Below are positions 1 through 4,559 of a DNA stretch of 16,709 bases, piece by piece. Location of the stretch: assembly GCA_002478115.1 (NCBI GenBank), contig DLMH01000165.1, positions 1 through 16,709 on the forward strand. Direction: 5' to 3'. This DNA comes from Candidatus Acidiferrum typicum (GTDB lineage: Bacteria > Acidobacteriota > Terriglobia > Acidiferrales > UBA7541). Both the position numbers and the translations under genes were made by a program. A model generated the notes under the pieces. It had not been told where the DNA came from. It saw only the letters and a program-made list of their open reading frames with translations, and searched no databases. The stretch's first letter is position 1; every line of letters starts with the position of its first letter.

Positions 1-15
1 CCCCCCTGTTTTTGC

Positions 16-79
16 GTATGTAGGGGAAACAAAGGGGTTACGGGCGAATTTCGTGTATCGAGGGGAAATAAAGGAGTTA
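16..79 (+). repeat. Imperfect 39-bp-period direct repeat (two units)
   Basis: Bases 16-40 and 55-79 match at 21 of 25 positions and share the core AGGGGAAA-AAAGG. The period of 39 bases is a multiple of three. In plus frame 1 each unit encodes V-x-R-G-N-K-G-V, so the repeat could be a peptide repeat or simply a purine-rich non-coding duplication. Confidence 0.55.
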
Positions 80-236
80 GCCTGCGCAAAGGCGAAGAAA
101 AAACAAAGAGAAGGGGAGAAGTCGTCCAGGAAGCAGGCCAAGAAGAGCTCTGGAGCCGAGCGCGGGCGGGCTGGTGCCGACTATTCACAACGCATCATAC
201 CACATTATTTACCGCATGTCAAATAGTATTTAGTAG

Positions 237-258
237 GTACTAGTTTCGAAACTGGTAC
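237..258. repeat. 22-bp near-palindrome
   Basis: The central 12 bases (242-253, AGTTTCGAAACT) are a perfect palindrome. It extends to GTAC arms on both sides with one mismatch, giving 11-base arms without a spacer. It lies at the right edge of the AT-rich patch. A dimeric repressor site or the end of a mobile element would both fit, and no adjacent gene decides between them. Confidence 0.5.
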
Positions 259-290
259 GAGGGGGGAAGGGTTGCGGAGAGAGGGGACCC

Positions 291-313
291 ACCCTTTCAA
301 ATGGCGAAAGGGT
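291..313. repeat. Stem-loop with 8-bp perfect stem
   Basis: ACCCTTTC at 291-298 pairs exactly with GAAAGGGT at 306-313 across a 7-base loop, with two further G-C pairs outside a mismatch. No T-tract follows, so it does not look like an intrinsic terminator. The flanks (ggggaccc before, ggccaccc after) recur in degenerate form near 2020-2090, which suggests a dispersed intergenic repeat. Confidence 0.5.
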
Positions 314-403
314 AGGCCACCCGGACTCGCGTCGCGTTCTTAGGGGCGCGCTACCTGCGGCGCACGAGACCACGGAATCACAGACGGCTCAGTCAGCCTT
401 GAC

Positions 404-427
404 AATGGTATCGTATGTGTTACCATT
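404..427. promoter_or_regulatory. Inverted repeat upstream of HTH gene, possible autoregulatory operator
   Basis: AATGGTA (404-410) and TACCATT (421-427) are perfect 7-base inverted arms separated by 10 bases, ending 19 bases before the preferred ATG at 447. A TTGACA hexamer at 399-404 abuts the left arm, although no good -10 follows at normal spacing. Antitoxin-type HTH proteins commonly repress their own promoter through such dyads, so an operator role is a reasonable inference. Confidence 0.45.
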
Positions 428-446
428 TATTATGAAGGCGCATCCA

Positions 447-830
447 ATGGCTTTGACACGGGATTTCAAGGAAACCATCCGGGCGCGCGTGAAGCGCGAT
501 CCTGGTTTCCGCAAGGCGCTTCTCCGGGAGGGAATCGAGAATTTTCTTTCCGGTGACGTGGAAACCGGCAAGATCATTCTTCGCGACTTCATCAACGCCA
601 CGATTGGATTTACCAAGCTAAGCGACGTTACCCATCGCTCGGCGAAAAGCCTGATGCGGATGCTCGGTCCCCGGGGCAACCCTCAGGCGCGCAACTTGTT
701 TGAGATCGTGGCCCATTTACAGCGCGCGGAAGGCGTGCGCTTCGAGGTCCGGTCCACGCGTGCCGCCTTACGCACGAAGCGACAGCCACTCTCCCATGGA
801 ACAAGACACGCTGTCTCTGGCGAGAACTAA
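447..830 (+). CDS. Orphan antitoxin-like HTH protein (HI1420/COG3636-type addiction-module antidote)
   Basis: Predicted 127-residue DNA-binding protein. The N-terminus (MALTRDFKETIRARVKRDPG), the helical middle with FLSGDVETGKIILRDFINAT, and the recognition-helix region around SAKSLMRMLGPRGNPQARNL match my memory of the DNA-binding prophage protein/antidote family, whose members are about 100 residues and normally sit just after a HigB/RelE-like toxin. The last 25 residues or so (basic, Ser/Arg-rich) extend past the family length. I prefer the ATG at 447 because GAAGG lies 8 bases upstream; in-frame starts at 399, 405 and 432 add residues unlike the family. No toxin gene is visible upstream, so this looks like an orphan antitoxin or a lone regulator. 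The next HTH gene starts two bases after this stop, implying one transcript. Function is inferred from sequence resemblance only. Confidence 0.7.
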   Translation: MALTRDFKETIRARVKRDPGFRKALLREGIENFLSGDVETGKIILRDFINATIGFTKLSDVTHRSAKSLMRMLGPRGNPQARNLFEIVAHLQRAEGVRFEVRSTRAALRTKRQPLSHGTRHAVSGEN

Positions 831-831
831 G

Positions 832-1172
832 ATGAAAACCAAGGCACGAAAGAAACGCAGGCGCGTTGGCCGCGTGACCGGGGGCAGCGGAAACATCTTT
901 GCAGACCTGGGCCTTCCCAATCCTGAACAGGAACTGCTCAAGGCGCAGCTCACCCTGCAAATTTACACGATCCTCAAGGACAGCGGCAAGTCGCGATCGC
1001 CAAAATTCTCGGCGTGCAGCAGCCCCAGGTCTCCTTGCTCATGCGCAACCGCGCGGGTAATTTTTCCATTGGACGCCTGATGGAATTCCTCACTGCGCTG
1101 CGTCAAGACGTTGAAATTACCGTCCGGCCCACGCGCAGGGAACACGGTGCGCTTTCGGTTGTCTCTGCCTGA
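832..1172 (+). pseudogene. Frameshifted XRE-family HTH antitoxin-like gene
   Basis: Starting at the ATG at 832 the frame gives a basic N-terminus followed by NIFADLGLPNPEQELLKAQL and QIYTILKDSGK, typical of the short XRE/HigA-like regulators of about 100-115 residues. Near 986-991 the expected protein jumps frame: the other frame continues VAIAKILGVQQPQVSLLMRN, then GRLMEFLTAL and DVEITVRPTR, to a TGA at 1170-1172. Without the shift the uncorrected frame runs to a TGA at 1080 as non-family sequence. Two bases stand where about nine would be expected, so roughly seven bases are missing at the turn before the HTH. The gene is therefore broken, or the read carries an indel. It follows the 447-830 gene by one base, so the pair looks like a two-antitoxin operon lacking a toxin. 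Confidence 0.75.
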
Positions 1173-1197
1173 TCAGGGGCGCGAGCCGCCCGCCTGG

Positions 1198-1316
1198 AGT
1201 TCCAAGTTTTCAGTTTTAAGTTTAAGATCAAGGAAAAATTCAAGACCTACCCTCCCACGACGAGGGATCGGGCACCCAGGGTTTACTTCCCATTTATCGG
1301 TCGGGCCGCCCGCCTG
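1198..1316 (+). repeat. Dispersed intergenic repeat, copy R1
   Basis: This copy opens with an A/T-rich run of AAGTTTTCAGTTTTAAGTTT type, then a section with CAAGACC and CGAGGGAT-GGGCACC. It closes with GTTTACTTCCCATT followed by CGGGCCGCCCGCC. The same order of blocks occurs at 3932 and, shortened, at 4431, always on the plus strand. It has no coding potential. A non-autonomous or recombinogenic intergenic repeat is likely. Confidence 0.6.
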
Positions 1317-1415
1317 ACTTTTGGGCCTGCACGCGCGGGCTCCTCGCGGAACCGATCCTACTCTGGATGCTTTATACTAAGAATCTGGCAAGGTAGTAAT
1401 CATCGGCGCATGTAG

Positions 1416-1862
1416 ATGCCTGAATTCAAACTCACCAGCGAGATTATCAAGCGCTCAGTCGCAAGGACTTGGGACAAGGCGAAGCTCGAGTGGTCTTTGC
1501 TCGATGTGTATGAAGCAGACGAGCCAGAAACATGCCTTTGCGGTCACTATCCAATCGTAGAGCTATGTGTGATTCAGAATCGCCTCAATGGTGGCCAAGC
1601 GACGGTAGGCAACTGCTGCGTGAAGAAGTTTGTTGGCTTGCCATCCGACGAGATTTTCCAGGGTGTCAAGCGAGTCCGGAAAGACAAATCCAAATCGCTC
1701 AACCCTGAAGCCATTAATCATGCATTCGAGCGAGGGTGGATTGATAGCGGGCAACACGACTTTTACTTGAACGTGATGCGGAAGCGTCGTCTGACCTTTA
1801 AACAGAAAGCCAAGAAACTGCAGATCAATGAGCTAGTGTTGCAAAGGATGAGGAGACACTGA
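1416..1862 (+). CDS. Uncharacterised Cys-rich, probable zinc-binding protein
   Basis: 148-residue soluble protein. Residues 40-68 carry C40-x-C42, C51 and the pair C67-C68, spaced like a small zinc ribbon or treble-clef knuckle. Next come a block VKKFVGLPSDEIFQGVKR (69-86) and a helical C-terminus rich in Lys/Arg (122-148) that ends KKLQINELVLQRMRRH. I have the impression of a widespread uncharacterised family sharing the CxCG-YPI...NCCVKKF pattern, but I cannot name it. There is no signal peptide or membrane segment. The ATG lacks a good ribosome-binding site; the nearest AAGG lies over 20 bases upstream. It is convergent with the UvrD-like helicase and lies between repeats R1 and R2, so it may belong to the same transferred cassette. 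A nucleic-acid-binding role is a guess from the zinc motif and basic tail. Confidence 0.65.
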   Translation: MPEFKLTSEIIKRSVARTWDKAKLEWSLLDVYEADEPETCLCGHYPIVELCVIQNRLNGGQATVGNCCVKKFVGLPSDEIFQGVKRVRKDKSKSLNPEAINHAFERGWIDSGQHDFYLNVMRKRRLTFKQKAKKLQINELVLQRMRRH

Positions 1863-2157
1863 GCGAACCATACCGAACCGTCACCTGGGAGGCTGATTAA
1901 ACCCTTCAACCTTACGCCGCAGGTCGTCCACTACCCCGCGATAGTGTCGAATCAGCAGTTTAGAGCTGATTCACAACTAAACGATTCGCAGCAACTTTTA
2001 GGATTTTAATAGAGGGGGAACCGGAAACCAAAAGGGTAGGGGACCCGGTGGCCTCACGGGCTTGACGGTGCGCCACCCGCCAACCAAATTCCTCTTAGAA
2101 CTTTACCCTTGTGCAACCCGCCCACCCGACTGGTCCACACGAGGTCGTTTTCGGAAT
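1863..2157. other. Spacer between convergent genes, with fold-back sequence
   Basis: No open frame of interest. The left half contains the alternative inverted repeats at 1948-1988. Bases 2020-2090 share short blocks (aaagggtagg, ggggaccc, gccaccc) with 280-325, pointing to degenerate copies of an intergenic repeat. No T-tracted terminator for either flanking gene is evident. Confidence 0.4.
1948..1988. repeat. Two mutually exclusive hairpins
   Basis: GAATCAGC (1949-1956) pairs perfectly with GCTGATTC (1965-1972). Alternatively CGAATC (1948-1953) pairs with GATTCG (1983-1988) while GTTTAG (1958-1963) pairs with CTAAAC (1977-1982), making a 12-bp stem with a 4-base bulge. The two folds share bases and cannot coexist. 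The element lies between convergent gene ends. It may act as a terminator or be a recombination relic. Confidence 0.45.
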
Positions 2158-3768
2158 TTAGGGCTGCGCGACCCGTCGCTGTTTGAAATATTTCGCGTCA
2201 AGGTACACCGATGTTTTTCTGGAACGATCAATCCAGTCTAGAAATACTGAATGGTTCTTGGGCACTCCGGCAAACCGGCGTGTCCACAGAAGATAGCACT
2301 GCTTACGCGTCCTTGTTAACGCGACCAGGAATTTACACACTTCGATGTCGTCGATCTTTAGTGGATTTCTGGGCAGATCACCGTCATGTAGTCCAACCAC
2401 AAACACGTACTGTGCCGACAAACCCTTTGCGCTCTGGAACGATGTCAGTTTTATTGTCGGTTTGCCGAATTCTGGCTGTGGTGCTTTTGACGTGGCGACG
2501 GGCTCTTCGAATTTCTCCACTTCCTGAGAAACGCTATCGCGGTAGGCCTCGGGTATCATCGCGATCAAAGGCTTTGTGGAAAGCATGCTCGCGGGAGCTC
2601 TTGTGAAAAATGCTGGTTTGTCGAGCTCGAGCATAATCCGCCAACCCAAAGATGATCCTGCATCCTCCTTCAGGGTCTTCAAGCCGTCTTCACGTGTTAT
2701 CTGGTCCTCCTCACCCTCTGCACCTTCCTTTTCATCCAAGACATATCCGAGCTCTTTCAGGTGGGCCGAAATCTGTCTCAAATACTGTTTGTTGCCGATG
2801 ATAAGGACGGTTGGATATCTGCCTTCCCGAGAGTCTTTGATGTATTGTGAGGGGATTGATCGCACGACCTCCGCGATCACACGGCCGAAATAGTTTCCTG
2901 CGCCGCTCTTCTGGATTGATGTTTGCACGAGTTGGAGCTTTGGATGTGCAGCACTATCACGCTCTTTATATGGAGGAAAATACCGATATGCTTTCGGGAT
3001 GCGGCCCTTGAGATGTCCGGCCACCGTCGCCGCGCGCACCACATCATCAAACGCACTTACAACCACCTGGGGGCACCTGAGGCAAAACGGCAGCTCATAT
3101 GCCTGGAAATCCGGCGATGAATAGCAGTCGCGAATGAAATTCCAATTTGAGCTGCGTAATGCGCCGTAAAGGACCTGGTCGTCATCCCCGGCAACGACAA
3201 TAGGGCTCTTTCGGGATAGCAGGTCGAGGAGGGAAATTTCCAATAGATTGAAATCTTGGTATTCATCGACCAGGATCAAATCGTGGCGTTCAGCGGTGTG
3301 CGGTGCAGCCGCTATTTGCAGGTAGACGCGGAAAACCATGTCATCGAAACTGACCGCATCATAGAAATTCGACCGGTCGAGAAAGAAACGCGTCGCGACG
3401 TCGTCAACAGCTTGGCGCATGAGTTTGACAAAATGAGGGGGCGCTTGATCACCTGGGTGCAAAAACGACCAGTCGCTCTTTATCACGCTGGGCAGCTTGG
3501 GAAACAGTCTGAAATCTTCGCTGAGTCCTTCTCTCAAGTACGGATTCCGGTGTAACAACTGCTTGCAATGCGCGTGAAACGTAAATACGTCTGCCAGACC
3601 TGACAGGTCGTGCCTCAGCTCGTCCGCGAGGGCGTTGATAAATGTCACGACGAGATGGCTGGCTTCCTTGTGCGCCTCATTGCTCTTCGTGAGAAGCGTC
3701 TTGAAGAGCGAAGTCTTTCCCGCCCCTGGGCCAGCGACGACTATTTTCTTGGGATGATTCGACTGCAC
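2158..3768 (-). CDS. Compact UvrD/Rep-family superfamily 1 DNA helicase, start uncertain
   Basis: 536 residues from the GTG at 3768. The SF1A motifs appear in order: Walker A GPGAGKT (13-19), motif Ia around VVTFINALADEL (40-51), Walker B ILVDEYQD (165-172), motif III AGDDDQ (193-198), motif V SFQSAKGLSAQYVFVVGL (443-460) and motif VI VALTRTRKQ (482-490). It should be an ATP-driven 3'-5' translocase. It is about 200 residues shorter than UvrD/PcrA, so the 1B/2B insertions are reduced, and it is similar in size to the GajB-type helicases of defence systems, although no GajA-like partner is present. The frame stays open for 56 codons upstream to a TAA at 3939 with no ATG, GTG or TTG, and that extension (GEFERELQAAINLVV) resembles the missing Q-motif. 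The annotated start is therefore only the first usable codon. The damage is described in the findings. Confidence 0.85.
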   Translation of the reverse strand: MQSNHPKKIVVAGPGAGKTSLFKTLLTKSNEAHKEASHLVVTFINALADELRHDLSGLADVFTFHAHCKQLLHRNPYLREGLSEDFRLFPKLPSVIKSDWSFLHPGDQAPPHFVKLMRQAVDDVATRFFLDRSNFYDAVSFDDMVFRVYLQIAAAPHTAERHDLILVDEYQDFNLLEISLLDLLSRKSPIVVAGDDDQVLYGALRSSNWNFIRDCYSSPDFQAYELPFCLRCPQVVVSAFDDVVRAATVAGHLKGRIPKAYRYFPPYKERDSAAHPKLQLVQTSIQKSGAGNYFGRVIAEVVRSIPSQYIKDSREGRYPTVLIIGNKQYLRQISAHLKELGYVLDEKEGAEGEEDQITREDGLKTLKEDAGSSLGWRIMLELDKPAFFTRAPASMLSTKPLIAMIPEAYRDSVSQEVEKFEEPVATSKAPQPEFGKPTIKLTSFQSAKGLSAQYVFVVGLHDGDLPRNPLKIDDIEVCKFLVALTRTRKQCYLLWTRRFAGVPKNHSVFLDWIDRSRKTSVYLDAKYFKQRRVAQP

Positions 3769-3931
3769 GACCAGATTAATTGCCGCTTGCAGCTCGCGCT
3801 CGAACTCACCCTCCTCATGCTTGGTGGGTGGCGCAGCCTTTGGCTTGAATTTGGGTTGTACATGGGCAGGATACCACTTTAGAAAATAACTGGGGAGTGA
3901 TGAAGGGTAAGGGAGTGGGTGGCCTCGGGTG

Positions 3932-4058
3932 AAGTTTTAAGTATTCAGTTATAAGTTGTAAGTTTACGACTAAAGAGAAAACCCAAGACCCACGCACTCA
4001 CGACCAGGGATGAGGCACCTAGAGTTTACTTCCCATTAAGTGGCCGGGCCGCCCGCCA
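3932..4058 (+). repeat. Dispersed intergenic repeat, copy R2
   Basis: This copy has the same block order as R1: AAGTTTTAAGTATTCAGTTATAAG-type lead, AAACCCAAGACCCACG, CAGGGATGAGGCACC, then GTTTACTTCCCATTAAGTGG and CCGGGCCGCCCGCC. It ends four bases from the stop codon of the small membrane protein gene and begins inside the open extension upstream of the helicase. Confidence 0.65.
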
Positions 4059-4061
4059 GGC

Positions 4062-4376
4062 TCACAGGCCGCCGTGGAAGCGTGCGAAGGCGTGGGCCAG
4101 CATGAGCGACATGATCAGGATGCCCGCCCCGAGGACGAGCACGTGCCGGGTTTTGCGCAGATTGAAGCTGCCGACACGACAGACGAGCAGGTAGCCGACG
4201 GCAAGGTTGAAGAAGCCCCATAGGACATTGACCATCGAGGAGGACAAGCCTACCCCGGGTGGTGATGCGAAGGGACTTTGGAAGGCATGGCCCGAGATCC
4301 CATTGCCGAAATGGGGCAGGGCGTTCGCGAGGAAGGCGCCCCCGAAGAAGTACGACACATAGTGATACCAGCGCAT
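4062..4376 (-). CDS. Small three-helix integral membrane protein, function unknown
   Basis: 104 residues with three hydrophobic stretches at about 5-23, 48-66 and 78-97. The short loop between the first two is Gly/Pro-rich (ASPPGVGLSS at 37-46), and the connection between the second and third is basic (CRVGSFNLRKTRH). I recall near-identical small hypothetical proteins from Acidobacteriota and other soil bacteria, but none with a known role. The start is well supported: AAGGGAG ends six bases before the ATG. The gene is flanked by repeats R2 and R3 in the same orientation and has no obvious operon partner. Confidence 0.7.
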   Translation of the reverse strand: MRWYHYVSYFFGGAFLANALPHFGNGISGHAFQSPFASPPGVGLSSSMVNVLWGFFNLAVGYLLVCRVGSFNLRKTRHVLVLGAGILIMSLMLAHAFARFHGGL

Positions 4377-4430
4377 GGTTGCTCCCTTCTCATTGGCGAG
4401 CCAATGGTAGCAGGTCTCGGGTGGGACGCG

Positions 4431-4520
4431 AGTTCTAAGTAATCAGCTATAAGTTTGAGTTCAAAGGGAAGAGAAACCCAAGACCCAGGTTCAGACGGCG
4501 AACCTGGGGCACCCTCCGCG
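4431..4520 (+). repeat. Dispersed intergenic repeat, copy R3 (short), with 9-bp hairpin
   Basis: AGTTCTAAGTAATCAGCTATAAG, in the same class as the R1/R2 leads, is followed by GAGAAACCCAAGACCCA as in R2. The central part is a perfect hairpin, CCCAGGTTC (4484-4492) with GAACCTGGG (4500-4508). It lacks the GTTTACTTCCC tail of R1 and R2. Lying 50 bases beyond the alpha-glucuronidase stop, the hairpin could also serve as its transcription end. Confidence 0.55.
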
Positions 4521-4559
4521 TTTCACCACGTGGCGATGAATGGCGGATTGGGTAGCCTC

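Larger units (their letters stand above)
1..446. other. Non-genic leader with repeats and dyads; possible 3' end of an upstream frame
   Basis: No recognisable gene lies here. Plus-strand frame 1 is open from the window edge to a TAG at 241-243 and contains the in-frame tandem repeat listed separately, so it could be the tail of a gene cut by the window edge. The translation is Arg/Lys/Gly-rich and unlike any family I know, so I do not call it as a CDS. From about 185 to 250 the base composition is clearly AT-richer than the rest of the window. The remainder holds a near-palindrome, a stem-loop and an operator-like repeat. Confidence 0.5.

Noticed and set aside
1948..1988. Integron attC site
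   Set aside because: The fold-back shape is suggestive, but the RYYYAAC and GTTRRRY core boxes are not in the required arrangement and there is no integrase.
2158..3768. Gabija defence system
   Set aside because: The helicase is GajB-sized, but no GajA-like ATPase/nuclease gene lies next to it, and the Cys-rich neighbour is much too small and unrelated.
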